Shown: piece by piece, positions 32,201 through 40,822 of the stretch
Layout of the letters: the number at the start of each line of letters is the position of its first letter
How positions within the stretch are numbered: position 1 is the stretch's first letter
From: Chloroflexota bacterium
GTDB taxonomy: Bacteria > Chloroflexota > Limnocylindria > Limnocylindrales > Limnocylindraceae
Assembly: GCA_003670745.1 (NCBI GenBank)
Contig: QWQR01000006.1
Coordinates: 1-41,828, forward strand
Reading direction: 5' to 3'
DNA: 41,828 nt
Position numbers and translations under genes: made by a program
Notes under the pieces: generated by a model
Databases searched by the model: none
What the model saw: the letters and a program-made list of their open reading frames with translations, nothing else
What the model was told of the DNA's origin: nothing

Positions 32201-33363
32201 GCGAGGAGCGCCTCAACGATTGCGTCGGTCGCTTCGCGCGTGCCGACGAGGCGCAGCCCCGCAGCGCGGGCACCCGCCGCGTCGAGTTTTCCGGCGAGGT
32301 CGGCGGTGCGGGCACCGCTGCGAACGGCAGTTGCGACCGCGGCCTCAACGGCGGCGGCGGCTTCGGGTCGACCGAGCGACTCGCGCAGCATCATCGCGCC
32401 GGAGAGGATCGTGCCGATCGGGTTGGCGATGTTCTTTCCGGCGATGTCGGGGGCTGAGCCGTGGATCGGCTCGTAGAGGCCAAAGGTGCCGCTCGCCGTG
32501 CGGCGCTCACCGAGTGACGCCGAGGGGAGCATGCCGAGCGATCCGGCGAGCACCGCCGCCTCGTCGGAGAGGATGTCGCCGAAGAGGTTCTCGGTGACGA
32601 TCACGTCGAAGGTCCCCGGCCAGGTGGCGAGCAGCATTGCCGTGGAGTCGACGAGCCGATGCTCAAGCGCAACGTCTGGGTACTCAGCGCCGACCTCGGT
32701 GACGACCTTGCGCCAGAGGCGCGACGTTGCGAGCACGTTCGCCTTGTCGACCGAGGCGACGCGCTTGCGACGCTTGCGCGCCAGCTCAAAGGCGACCACG
32801 GCGATGCGTCGAATCTCATCTTCGTGATACGGGAGCGTGTCGACGGCGCGGCGGCCGGTGGGAGTTACCTCCTCACCCGAGGGCTTGCCGAAGTAGAGGC
32901 CGCCGGTCAGCTCGCGCACCACGAGCATGTCGACCCCCTCGAGTCGCTCCGCCTTGAGCGGCGACGACTCAACCAGCTCAGGGAGGATCGTGACGGGGCG
33001 CAGGTTCGCAAAGAGATTGAAGCGCGTGCGCAGGGCGAAGAGCGCCTGCTCGGGTCGCACGCTGGCGTTCGGGTTATCCCACTTCGGGCCGCCCACGGCG
33101 CCGAGGAGCAGCGCGTCGGCGGTCGCCGCAAGGTCGAGATCGGCATCGCGAATCGCGACGCCGTGCGCGTCGATCGCACAGCCGCCCGCTTCGATCTCGC
33201 GCCAGGCGAGGCGAAAGCCAAACTTTGCTGCGGCGGCGTCAAGCACGCGTCGTGTTGCGGCCACCACGTCGGGGCCAACCCCGTCACCGGGGATCGTGAC
33301 GATCAGGTGATCGGCGTCGCCAAGTGCGGCGCGATCGGCGAGCGGAGCAGCTGAAGTCTTCAC
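32197..33363 (-). CDS. leuB: 3-isopropylmalate dehydrogenase
   Basis: A 388-residue NAD-dependent decarboxylating dehydrogenase of leucine synthesis. It shows IPGDGVGPDVV, LLLGAVGGPKWDN, LRTRFNLFANLRPVTI (substrate Arg residues), VVRELTGGLYFGKP, VTENLFGDILSDEAAVLAGSLGMLPSASLG and the NAD-specificity region YEPIHGSAPDIAGKNIANPI. In this operon the same enzyme may also serve the citramalate route as a methylmalate dehydrogenase (inference). The start is GTG, 10 nt after leuA, with an AGGGG run upstream. A short N-terminal extension precedes the usual start of the fold. Confidence 0.95.
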   Translation of the reverse strand: MKTSAAPLADRAALGDADHLIVTIPGDGVGPDVVAATRRVLDAAAAKFGFRLAWREIEAGGCAIDAHGVAIRDADLDLAATADALLLGAVGGPKWDNPNASVRPEQALFALRTRFNLFANLRPVTILPELVESSPLKAERLEGVDMLVVRELTGGLYFGKPSGEEVTPTGRRAVDTLPYHEDEIRRIAVVAFELARKRRKRVASVDKANVLATSRLWRKVVTEVGAEYPDVALEHRLVDSTAMLLATWPGTFDVIVTENLFGDILSDEAAVLAGSLGMLPSASLGERRTASGTFGLYEPIHGSAPDIAGKNIANPIGTILSGAMMLRESLGRPEAAAAVEAAVATAVRSGARTADLAGKLDAAGARAAGLRLVGTREATDAIVEALLA

Positions 33364-33373
33364 ACTGCCGCCC

Positions 33374-35014
33374 CTACTTCATCGCCTCGCGCGACCCCTC
33401 GACGGGGGCGCTCGGGGCACCGCTCGCGAGCGCTGCGAGCTTGTTCGCGGCGCTGATGTACGCGACCAGCGAGGCATCAATGATGTTGGTGCTCAGCCCT
33501 TGACCGGTGACGATCGGCGCCCCCTCGTTCGGATGCCCCTCAGCGTTCAAGTCGCTTGATCGACGGCAGCGTGCCGTCACCTGCCCCTGCGCATCTTCGC
33601 CCTCGGAGACGGCGCGAATCTCGTACTCGGCGAGCACTGGGTGCCAGCCGAGGTCCTTCTCAACTGCGCGGTCAATCGCCGCATACAGCGCGTCGACGGG
33701 GCCGTTGCCGTTTGACTCAGCGCCGCGCTCGGCGCCGTTCACGCGCACCTCCACGCGCCCCGACGAGCCGCCGCCGCGCGAGCTCGCGATGCTCCAATCG
33801 AGCAGTTCGATCGTTGCGGCGCTGCCGGTTGCTGCGCGCTTGTCGACGAGGGCGAGCAGGTCGGCGTCGGTCAGCTCCTTCTTCACGTCGGCGAGAGCGA
33901 TCGCCTCGCGGTAAAGCGCGTCGAGCGCCTCGCCGGTGAGGTCGTGCCCGAGCGCTGCGAGCTTCGACTGCAAGCCACGTCGCCCGGAGAGCTTGCCGAT
34001 GGTGATGCTCGAGCCGAGCAGGCCAACTGACTGCGGCGTCATGATCTCGTAGGTGAGCGGATTCTTTAACACGCCGTCTTGGTGGATCCCCGACTCATGG
34101 GCGAAGGCGTTCGCGCCGACGATCGCCTTGTTCGGCTGCACGGCGAACCCGGTCAAGTAGCTGACAAGTCGACTCGCCGCGGTGAGCTGCTCCGTTTGCA
34201 CGCCGATGTTGTGCGAGGAGAACTCGCCGGGGCGAGTGCGCAGCGCCATCACCACCTCTTCGAGCGAAGCGTTGCCGGCGCGCTCACCGAGGCCGTTGAT
34301 CGTGACCTCAACCTGACGGGCGCCTGCCTGCACTGAGGCGAGGGTGTTCGCCGTGGCGAGGCCAAGGTCGTTGTGACAATGCACGCTCACCGTTGCGTCG
34401 CGACCGACGAGGTCAACGACGCGCTTGGTGAGTGCGCCGAACTCCGCGGGGATCGCGTAGCCGACGGTGTCGGGGATGTTCACCGTTGACGCGCCCGCCT
34501 CAACGACTGCGGCGTAGACCTGCAGCAGATAGTCGTGATCGGTGCGGCTGGCATCTTCGGCGGAGAACTCCACCTCTGCGTCGCGACCGAGGCGCTCGCG
34601 CGCGTACTTCACCCACTTCACCGCCTCGGCGAGCGCCGCCTCACGCGTGGTGCGCAGCTTGTGGGTGAGGTGAATATCTGAGGTGGCGATAAAGAGGTGC
34701 AGGTGCGGGCGCTCAGCGACCTTGATCGCGTCAATCGCTCGCTGCGGGTCGCCCTCCTTGCAGCGCGCGAGCGCCGCAACGCCGATCCCCTTCGTCGCTT
34801 CGGCAATCTGGCGGACCGCCTCGAAGTCGCCCTCCGACGCCGAGGGGAACCCCGCTTCGATGACGTCAACCTTCAGCTTTGCGAGTTGACGCGCGACCTC
34901 AAGCTTCTCCGCAACGGTGAGGCCGGCCCCTGGGGCCTGCTCTCCGTCGCGCAGCGTCGTGTCGAAGATCCGAATGGCGCCGGTTGCGACGCCAGGACCC
35001 GGGGCGCCTCTCAC
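33374..35014 (-). CDS. leuA: 2-isopropylmalate synthase
   Basis: A 546-residue LeuA type 1 enzyme condensing acetyl-CoA and 2-oxoisovalerate. [19 protein letters not shown] holds the catalytic Arg and metal Asp. [39 protein letters not shown] carries the metal His residues, and [18 protein letters not shown] follows. The C-terminal regulatory domain (about 390-525) should bind leucine for feedback inhibition. The start is GTG overlapping the ilvC stop (GTGA). It differs from cimA in this window in its ESGIHQDG and [10 protein letters not shown] segments. Confidence 0.95.
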   Translation of the reverse strand: MRGAPGPGVATGAIRIFDTTLRDGEQAPGAGLTVAEKLEVARQLAKLKVDVIEAGFPSASEGDFEAVRQIAEATKGIGVAALARCKEGDPQRAIDAIKVAERPHLHLFIATSDIHLTHKLRTTREAALAEAVKWVKYARERLGRDAEVEFSAEDASRTDHDYLLQVYAAVVEAGASTVNIPDTVGYAIPAEFGALTKRVVDLVGRDATVSVHCHNDLGLATANTLASVQAGARQVEVTINGLGERAGNASLEEVVMALRTRPGEFSSHNIGVQTEQLTAASRLVSYLTGFAVQPNKAIVGANAFAHESGIHQDGVLKNPLTYEIMTPQSVGLLGSSITIGKLSGRRGLQSKLAALGHDLTGEALDALYREAIALADVKKELTDADLLALVDKRAATGSAATIELLDWSIASSRGGGSSGRVEVRVNGAERGAESNGNGPVDALYAAIDRAVEKDLGWHPVLAEYEIRAVSEGEDAQGQVTARCRRSSDLNAEGHPNEGAPIVTGQGLSTNIIDASLVAYISAANKLAALASGAPSAPVEGSREAMK

Positions 35015-36060
35015 GCCTTCGCACCCTTCTCGGCGGCGCCCTGTGCGCCGTCCATGTCGACCTCAACCGGATTCAAGAAGGTCATCTGCTTTCGCAGGCC
35101 GCGACCGACCGTCTCGATCGGATGCCCCGAGTTCTCGGCGCGTAGCCGCTTGTAGTTCGGGCGACCCGCCTCATCTTCGGCGATCCACCCCTTTGCAAAG
35201 GTGCCGTCTTGGATCTCGGTGAGCACCTGCTTCATGCGCGCCTTCACCGACGCATCAATGATGCGCGGACCCGACACGTAGTCGCCGTACTCGGCCGTGT
35301 CAGATACGGAGAAGCGCATGAAGTCGAGTCCGCCGCGATACATGAGATCAACGATGAGCTTCAGCTCGTGCATCGTCTCGAAGTAGGCAAGCTCCGGATC
35401 GTAGCCACCCTCAACCAGCGTCTCCCACGCGCTTTTCACGAGCTGCGCCGTTCCGCCGCAGAGCACGGCCTGCTCACCGAAGAGATCGCTCTCCGTCTCG
35501 TCCTTGAAGGTGGTCTCCATGATCCCTGCCTTCGTGCAACCGAGGCCGTTCGCGTACGCCATCACGCGTGCGCGCGCGGTCCCCGAAGCGTCCTGATGAA
35601 TGGCGAAGAGCGCTGGCACGCCGCCGCCGGAGACGTAGACCGAACGCACGAGGTGGCCGGGCCCCTTCGGCGCGACCATCCCAACGTCGATCCCCGCCGC
35701 GGGGGCGATGCGACCGAAGTGAATGTTGAATCCGTGGGCGAAGAGGAGGAGCGTCCCCGGCTTCAGGTTTGGAGCAATGTCGCGCTCGTAGAGCGCCTTC
35801 TGCCCCGTGTCGGGGGTCGCGATCATCACGACGTCGGCAGACTTCACAGCGTCGGCGACCGAGGCAACCTTCAGGCCGTCACCCTCGGCAACGGCGCGGC
35901 TCTTCGACCCCTCCTTGAGGCCAACGACCACATCGAGGCCCGACTCCTTGAGATTGCGGGCGTGGGCGTGCCCCTGGCTTCCGTAGCCGATCACCGCAAT
36001 CCTCTGACCCTTGAGCGCCTCGATCGGCGCCTCTGCGCTGTAGAACATCTTCACGCTCAT
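35011..36060 (-). CDS. ilvC: ketol-acid reductoisomerase (class I)
   Basis: A 349-residue class I KARI that isomerises and reduces acetolactate or acetohydroxybutyrate, with Mg and NAD(P)H. The Rossmann motif is [36 protein letters not shown] loop determines the coenzyme, and the S/K/S residues suggest [46 protein letters not shown] with the metal Asp/Glu, and the second metal site [30 protein letters not shown] are clear. A C-terminal tail (from about 328) is longer than the E. coli-independent short forms. It overlaps ilvN by ATGA. Confidence 0.96.
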   Translation of the reverse strand: MSVKMFYSAEAPIEALKGQRIAVIGYGSQGHAHARNLKESGLDVVVGLKEGSKSRAVAEGDGLKVASVADAVKSADVVMIATPDTGQKALYERDIAPNLKPGTLLLFAHGFNIHFGRIAPAAGIDVGMVAPKGPGHLVRSVYVSGGGVPALFAIHQDASGTARARVMAYANGLGCTKAGIMETTFKDETESDLFGEQAVLCGGTAQLVKSAWETLVEGGYDPELAYFETMHELKLIVDLMYRGGLDFMRFSVSDTAEYGDYVSGPRIIDASVKARMKQVLTEIQDGTFAKGWIAEDEAGRPNYKRLRAENSGHPIETVGRGLRKQMTFLNPVEVDMDGAQGAAEKGAKA

Positions 36061-36614
36061 CGCTTCACCTGCTCCTCTATGGACCCGCTTCCGCGGGACA
36101 TGACTACGGAGCCAGTTCGCACCAGCTCCTTGATTCCAAACTCCCGGAGGAGCTCGACCAGTCGGTCGACCTCGCCAGGCTCACCGATCGCTTCGACGAC
36201 GACCGCATCATCGCCCAGGTCAACGACCCGGCCGTGATGCATCTCTGCGACGCTGACGATCTCGGGTCGATTGCGCTTCGTCGCGCGCACCTTAATAAGG
36301 GCGAGCTCGTGCTCCACGATCGAGTCGTCGGTCACGTCTTGGACCTTCAACACGTCGATGAGCTTGTAGAGCTGCTTCGCCGCCTGCTCCACGTGCACCT
36401 CGTCGCCGAGGATCGTGAGGGTCATGCGCGACGTGCCCGGATCGTCGGTCGCCGAAACGGCGAGCGACTCAATGTTGAAGTTGCGCGCGCGCATAAGGCT
36501 GGCGACGCGATTCAGCACACCCGGGCGGTTGTTCACGATCGCCACGATCAGGTGGCGGCGTGCCTCGCCCGATCCTGGAAGGCTGCGTGCTGGCGCCTGG
36601 CTGCTCGGGGTCAT
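36057..36614 (-). CDS. ilvN: acetolactate synthase small (regulatory) subunit
   Basis: A 185-residue regulatory subunit that activates IlvB and gives valine feedback. The N-terminal ACT domain has [20 protein letters not shown], then [23 protein letters not shown]. The second, ACT-like part starts around [20 protein letters not shown]. The length is normal for a two-domain IlvN/IlvH (some genomes use the name ilvH). A Ser/Ala/Pro-rich N-terminal extension of about 20 residues precedes the fold. It overlaps both neighbours by ATGA, which keeps subunits in step. Confidence 0.94.
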   Translation of the reverse strand: MTPSSQAPARSLPGSGEARRHLIVAIVNNRPGVLNRVASLMRARNFNIESLAVSATDDPGTSRMTLTILGDEVHVEQAAKQLYKLIDVLKVQDVTDDSIVEHELALIKVRATKRNRPEIVSVAEMHHGRVVDLGDDAVVVEAIGEPGEVDRLVELLREFGIKELVRTGSVVMSRGSGSIEEQVKR

Positions 36615-38524
36615 CGCGCCGCCCCTCCGCTTCCAGAGCCGTCGGCGGGATCGGCCGGATCGCGGCGCGGACCGCTCGCGCCGTCGGTCACGTCTTCGCC
36701 GTCATCGCCCCACTTGTCGATGAGGTCGGAGAGCCCCTTTCCGGCGGGCATCATCGGATACACATTCTGTCGCTCGGCGATCTCGAACCAGATCATCGCC
36801 GGTCCATCGACCGCGTTCGCGGATGCAACTGCGGCATCGACCTCTTCAGGCTTCGAGACCTTCCAGGCGGGAACGCCGTACGCCTCGCAAAGCTTCAAGT
36901 AATCAGGGCCGTTCAGCTGCTCAGAGTGGTAGTTGCCGGCGTAGACGATCTCCTGCCACTGTCGAATCATCCCGAGCTTCTTGTTGTCGAGCAGCGCGAT
37001 CTTTACCGGAATCTTTTCTTGCACGATCGTCGCCAACTCCTGCAGCGTCATTTGGAAACCGCCATCACCGGCGATCGCCCACGAGCGCTTCTCGGGAACA
37101 GCGACTGCGGCGCCCATCGCGGCGGGGAGTGCAAAGCCCATCGTGCCGAGCCCGCCCGACGAGAGGTGCGAGTTGGTGCGGCGGAAGCCGCCGTAGCGCG
37201 CCACCCACATCTGGTTCTGGCCAACGTCGGCGGTGAGGTTGGCGTCGTGGTCGCAGCCTGCAGCGATCCGATCGACCACGAAGTCGGCGGAGAGGACCCC
37301 ATCGCGCCAGCCGCCCGACCCATGCCATGGCGACTCGACGCTCTCGGCGCGCCAGGTGGCGAGTTCTGCGAAGAGCGCGGCACGACGCGATGCGTCGACC
37401 GTATCGATGAGCGGAAGCAGGGCGCCGAGCACGCTCTTCGCGTCGCCAACAACGGGAATATCGGCGACGACGTTCTTGCCGATCTCGGCCGGATCAATGT
37501 CGACATGCACGATGCGCGCCTTCGGCGCGAAGGTGCGCACGTTTCCGGTCACGCGATCGTCAAAGCGCATCCCCACCGCAAGGATCAGGTCGGCGGATTG
37601 GATCGCGCGGTTCGCGTGCTTCCAGCCGTGCATCCCCATGTAGCCGTAGGCGAGCGGGTCGCGCTCATCGATCGCGCCGATCCCGAGCAGCGTCCAGGCG
37701 ACGGGGATCTGCGCCTTGCGTGCGAGCGCGAGCAGCTCGGTTTCGGCGTGCGAGATCAGAATCCCGTGCCCAACGAGGAGCATCGGGCGCTCTGCCGCGG
37801 TGATCGCCTCAGCGACGCTCTTGAGCTGTCGTGGATGTCCTTCCATCTTCGGGCGGTACCCCGGAAGTCCGGCGAGCACCTCCTCGTCGCTCGGATGCGG
37901 CGCCGACGTTTGGCCCATGAGCGCGTCCTTGGTGATGTCGACGTGCACTGGTCCGGGTCGTCCGCTCCGCGCAATATGGAACGCCTCGGCGACCACAGCG
38001 GGAATCTCATCGGCGCTGCGCACCAAATAGTTGTGCTTCGTCATTGGCAGGGTGATGCCCGTGATGTCGATCTCTTGAAAGGCATCCTTACCAAGGAGCG
38101 CGCCGGGAACGTTCCCGGTGATCACCACCATCGGCACCGAATCGAGCATCGCGGTGCCGATCCCGGTGACAAGGTTGGTGGCGCCGGGGCCGGAGGTGCC
38201 GAGGCAGACACCAACGCGACCGGATGCGCGCGCGTAGCCGTCGGCGGCGTGCGCCGCCCCCTGCTCGTGGCGCACGAGGATGTGTCGCAGCTTCGGATGA
38301 TCGGCGAGCACGTCATAGAGCGGAAGGATCACGCCGCCGGGGTAGCCCCACATCACGTCGCTCCCCTGGCGCAGCAGCGCCTCGCAGAGTGCGTCGGCAC
38401 CGATGCGCGGTCGCGCACCGTCGCGCGAATCAATGCGCGCGTCACGGAGCATCTCCTTGCGCGCGCGCTCGGACTCCGCCGCAGCGGCGGTCCCCGCGCC
38501 TGGAACGTGCCCAATCTGCGTCAT
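36611..38524 (-). CDS. ilvB: acetolactate synthase large (catalytic) subunit
   Basis: A 637-residue thiamine-diphosphate enzyme making acetolactate from two pyruvates, or acetohydroxybutyrate with 2-oxobutyrate. ALLRQGSDVMWGYPGGVILPLYD contains the GYPGG turn near the TPP Glu, VRHEQGAAHAADGYARASGRVGV and GTSGPGATNLVTG follow, and GDGGFQMTLQELATIVQ starts the metal/TPP motif that ends in DNKKLGMIRQWQ. About 45 extra residues precede the fold. The ATG at 38524 has a good ribosome binding site (AAAGGAG); the frame opens at 38548, but that portion lies in the attenuator. It is the first structural gene of the operon. Confidence 0.96.
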   Translation of the reverse strand: MTQIGHVPGAGTAAAAESERARKEMLRDARIDSRDGARPRIGADALCEALLRQGSDVMWGYPGGVILPLYDVLADHPKLRHILVRHEQGAAHAADGYARASGRVGVCLGTSGPGATNLVTGIGTAMLDSVPMVVITGNVPGALLGKDAFQEIDITGITLPMTKHNYLVRSADEIPAVVAEAFHIARSGRPGPVHVDITKDALMGQTSAPHPSDEEVLAGLPGYRPKMEGHPRQLKSVAEAITAAERPMLLVGHGILISHAETELLALARKAQIPVAWTLLGIGAIDERDPLAYGYMGMHGWKHANRAIQSADLILAVGMRFDDRVTGNVRTFAPKARIVHVDIDPAEIGKNVVADIPVVGDAKSVLGALLPLIDTVDASRRAALFAELATWRAESVESPWHGSGGWRDGVLSADFVVDRIAAGCDHDANLTADVGQNQMWVARYGGFRRTNSHLSSGGLGTMGFALPAAMGAAVAVPEKRSWAIAGDGGFQMTLQELATIVQEKIPVKIALLDNKKLGMIRQWQEIVYAGNYHSEQLNGPDYLKLCEAYGVPAWKVSKPEEVDAAVASANAVDGPAMIWFEIAERQNVYPMMPAGKGLSDLIDKWGDDGEDVTDGASGPRRDPADPADGSGSGGAAR

Positions 38525-38550
38525 CGCGCTCCTTTCCCCTGAGAACACGA

Positions 38551-38575
38551 AACCCCCGCCTCGTTGGCGGGGGTT
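38551..38575 (-). terminator. terminator arm of the ilvB attenuator
   Basis: On the minus strand AACCCCCGCC (38566-38575) and GGCGGGGGTT (38551-38560) form a perfect 10-bp stem around AACGA, followed by a moderately T-rich TTCGTGTTCT. It lies between the leader peptide stop and the ilvB ribosome binding site. The upstream GGCGGGG (38624-38630) is complementary to CCCCGCC in its first arm and could prevent it forming. Confidence 0.7.
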
Positions 38576-38619
38576 CTGGGTTCCGTTCGGTCGGTCTCTA
38601 CGTCCGCCCGCTCGTCTCC

Positions 38620-38739
38620 TCAGCCCCGCCGGGGCCGAATAAGCGACCCGAGAAGGTCGCCGACCCCCTCGATAATCGCGAAGTGGCGTACGAGGACGGC
38701 GATCTCGATCGTGCCCTGGAACGCCCCAACGGTTGTCAT
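38620..38739 (-). CDS. leader peptide of the ilv operon, 39 residues, rich in Ile/Leu/Val
   Basis: A short minus-strand frame from the ATG at 38739 to a TGA at 38620-38622. The 39 residues contain 5 Ile, 4 Val and 4 Leu, one third of the total, in the clusters IEIAVLV (11-17), AII (21-23) and LLGSLI (29-34), and end RPRRG. The frame sits right upstream of a self-complementary GCCCC/GGGGC hairpin (38623-38635) and the terminator, in the order of a peptide-controlled attenuator. There is no ribosome binding site; the TAGGCT box 9 nt before the ATG fits an almost leaderless start. It is probably regulatory rather than a working protein, and translation is unproven. Confidence 0.6.
   Translation of the reverse strand: MTTVGAFQGTIEIAVLVRHFAIIEGVGDLLGSLIRPRRG
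38623..38635 (-). promoter_or_regulatory. leader hairpin / antiterminator segment of the ilvB attenuator
   Basis: On the minus strand GCCCC (38631-38635) pairs with GGGGC (38623-38627) around a 3-nt loop, overlapping the last codons and stop of the leader peptide. The second arm extends to GGCGGGG (38624-38630), which can instead pair with CCCCGCC of the terminator's first arm. These are the alternative pairings expected of attenuation. Confidence 0.5.
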
Positions 38740-38748
38740 GAGAGATGC

Positions 38749-38754
38749 AGCCTA
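38749..38754 (-). promoter_or_regulatory. -10-like TAGGCT box of the ilv-leu operon
   Basis: TAGGCT on the minus strand, then 9 nt, then the leader peptide ATG at 38739. Transcription would begin about 2-3 nt before that ATG. No -35 consensus is visible. Confidence 0.45.
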
Positions 38755-38822
38755 CCAGAGGCGATGCGCCGCGGCGAGGGGGGAGCGCCTCGTCTGCGCA
38801 GGGTCAAACGGGTGGTCAGCCC

Positions 38823-40091
38823 CTAGAGGACATCGTGGGCGCGCTTCACGATCGGGCGATCCATGCGGAACGGCTCGTCGGCCACGGCGCTGCGGCCGAT
38901 CAGCAGGTCGACGGCGCGACGAGCACCCCCCGCAGAGCACATCACCCCGTGCCCGGAGTAGCCGGTGTTGACGTGCAGCCCAGCAAGCGCGGTGGGTCCA
39001 AGGAGCGGGCGATGGTCGGGGGTGTACTCGTACTGCCCCGCCATCAGGTGCCACGACGGCACGCCGCGGCGCCAGACCTCGCCCCAGAACGGCGCGAGGT
39101 TCGCGAGCGCGCTCGGTGATGCGGGGTCGAGGAGCGCCGTGGCGTATGCGGCGTCAGTCGGCACCTCAAGGAGCGGCTCGCCCACTGGTGTCGCCGGATC
39201 GGTGCGCAGCGCGTAGCAGCCGGCGAGCGCCGGTCGCCAGTGCGAACCGGTCTCGTCGTCGATCGTCATTGGCGCGGACTGATCAATATCAGGAAGTTCG
39301 GGGATGACGAGCTTCTGGCGAATCGTTGGAGCGATCGGCACGTCGATGCCGGCGATCGCGCCAACGACGCCGCTCCACGGTCCAGCGGCGATCAGCGTGT
39401 TCGCGGCGTGCACCGTGCCACGGCTCGTCTCGACACCGATCACAGCGCCGCTGACACCCGCTCCGTCGCGCACGAACCCGTGCACTTCGACGCCGAGTGC
39501 AAACTGTGCGCCGCCGCCAGGGAGCGCATCGGGGATGCGGTCGGCGTTTGAGGCGGCGGTTGCGTAGCCGCGCGCGAGCGCGATCTGATCGATGAATCCG
39601 TCGCCTGCGCGAAAGCGCGCCTGAATGATTGACGGTGCGAGCATCGGCCAACGGCGTCGCACCTCATCGCCGTCGATGAGCTCCACGTCGGTGAGCCCAA
39701 AGCCGCGTTGCAGCGCAACGAGCTCGCGCGCGCGCGCGGCGCTCGCCTCACTCCGCGCGCAGAAGAGATACCCCTGCTGCCGAATCCCAAGGTCCCAGCC
39801 ATCGAGCCCGGTGCGCGCCGCGAAGTCGAGATAGAGGTCAACCCCCTCGCGCACGAGCGCCAACTCTTCGGCGTTGTCGTGTTGCAATCGAAACGCTCCG
39901 GTTGCCGCGGCGGTGGTGAGCGAGGCGATCTCTGCGCGCCGCTCCACCACGAGTACCTGGAGTCCGGCACGCGCGGCATAAAAGGCGGTCGCGGCGCCAG
40001 CAATCCCGCCGCCAACAACGATCAGGTCGACGCGCGAAGGGAGCGCCCCGTCGACAACGCGCAGCTCTGTGCTCACCCCTGCGCCAGTCAT
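38823..40091 (-). CDS. FAD-dependent amine/amino-acid oxidase (DAO / sarcosine oxidase-like)
   Basis: A 422-residue flavoprotein of the D-amino-acid oxidase superfamily. The FAD-binding Rossmann motif is VVGGGIAGAATAFYAARAGLQVLVVE. TTAAATGAFRLQHDN follows, where the DAO/sarcosine oxidase family often has its second FAD segment. Near the C-terminus QYEYTPDHRPLLGPT and GLHVNTGYSGHGVMCSAGGARRAVDLL match the substrate/FAD end. It probably oxidises a secondary amine or amino acid; the exact one is unknown. It starts 14 nt after the KDPG-aldolase-like gene's stop, suggesting a two-gene operon. Its end is followed by the ilv leader. Confidence 0.86.
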   Translation of the reverse strand: MTGAGVSTELRVVDGALPSRVDLIVVGGGIAGAATAFYAARAGLQVLVVERRAEIASLTTAAATGAFRLQHDNAEELALVREGVDLYLDFAARTGLDGWDLGIRQQGYLFCARSEASAARARELVALQRGFGLTDVELIDGDEVRRRWPMLAPSIIQARFRAGDGFIDQIALARGYATAASNADRIPDALPGGGAQFALGVEVHGFVRDGAGVSGAVIGVETSRGTVHAANTLIAAGPWSGVVGAIAGIDVPIAPTIRQKLVIPELPDIDQSAPMTIDDETGSHWRPALAGCYALRTDPATPVGEPLLEVPTDAAYATALLDPASPSALANLAPFWGEVWRRGVPSWHLMAGQYEYTPDHRPLLGPTALAGLHVNTGYSGHGVMCSAGGARRAVDLLIGRSAVADEPFRMDRPIVKRAHDVL

Positions 40092-40105
40092 TTGATCGCC
40101 ATTAC

Positions 40106-40756
40106 TTACGCGCCAGCCGCACTCCGCGCCGCGCGCAGCCGCTCGGCGATCGCAGCGGCGTCGTCGGCTGCGGCTCCGCCGAGGAGTCGCGCGCCAACGC
40201 CGAAGCCAACGGCGCCAGCCGCGGTGAGCGGCGGGATCTCCTCGAGTGACACGTTTGTTGGCACGATCTTTGCGTTCGGGCTCGGGGCCAAGACCGAGCG
40301 AAGGAAGGCCGGCGCGTCGATGGCGAGCGCCGGGAAGAGCTTCACGAAGGTGGCGCCGCTGCGCTCTGCCAGCGCGATCTCCGTCGGAGTGAAGGCGCCG
40401 GGGAGCCAGCCGACCCCCGCCTCACGACAGGCGACGCCCGTCTCTGGGTCGGTGATCGGCGAGACGACGAATCGCGCCCCTGCGGCGATCAGCCGCCGCG
40501 CCGCGACCGCGTCGTAAATGGAGCCGACGCCAACGATGAGTGCCGGGTGCGAGAGGGCGAGGTTGCGGATCGCGGCGAGCGCCGCCTGCTCGGCCCCGTC
40601 ACCGCGCAGGAGCAGCTCGAGCGCAGGTACGTTCGTTGCGATGCAGGCGTCGGCCCAGGCGCGCACCTCAGCCTCGCGCTGCGGCGGGATCGCCGGCAGG
40701 AGGCGGGCGCTCGCGAGGGCATCGTGGAGCGCGTTGGGCGCATGCGGCGCTGACAT
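40106..40756 (-). CDS. KDPG/KHG aldolase-family protein
   Basis: A 216-residue class I aldolase of the Eda family (2-keto-3-deoxy-6-phosphogluconate or 4-hydroxy-2-oxoglutarate cleavage). The Schiff-base Lys is K139 in [11 protein letters not shown]47 and R51 in ALELLLRG align with the catalytic Glu and binding Arg, and GARFVVSP and GVGSIYDA are typical. The usual glycine-rich phosphate loop is present as [10 protein letters not shown], a Gly-poor variant, so the substrate may not be KDPG. The ATG at 40756 was chosen; the frame continues to 40921, antisense to leuC. It pairs with the FAD oxidase, so catabolism of an amino-sugar acid or hydroxyamino acid is conceivable. Confidence 0.85.
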   Translation of the reverse strand: MSAPHAPNALHDALASARLLPAIPPQREAEVRAWADACIATNVPALELLLRGDGAEQAALAAIRNLALSHPALIVGVGSIYDAVAARRLIAAGARFVVSPITDPETGVACREAGVGWLPGAFTPTEIALAERSGATFVKLFPALAIDAPAFLRSVLAPSPNAKIVPTNVSLEEIPPLTAAGAVGFGVGARLLGGAAADDAAAIAERLRAARSAAGA

Positions 40757-40810
40757 GCCGACATCATCGCACGCTCGGCACCGCGCGCGGGAGGCGTCGC
40801 CCCCCTCTGG

Positions 40811-40816
40811 TACGCT
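40811..40816 (+). promoter_or_regulatory. -10-like TACGCT box of leuC
   Basis: TACGCT, 6 nt (CGGCGC), then the ATG at 40823. It lies in the 66-nt divergent gap with the aldolase gene, without a ribosome binding site. Confidence 0.5.
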
Positions 40817-40822
40817 CGGCGC

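Noticed and set aside
31223-32476. 417-residue plus-strand frame opposite cimA/leuB
   Set aside because: Antisense of two conserved enzymes with no motif of its own.
36560-38542. 660-residue plus-strand frame opposite ilvB
   Set aside because: Antisense of a well-conserved TPP enzyme, with no recognisable domain.
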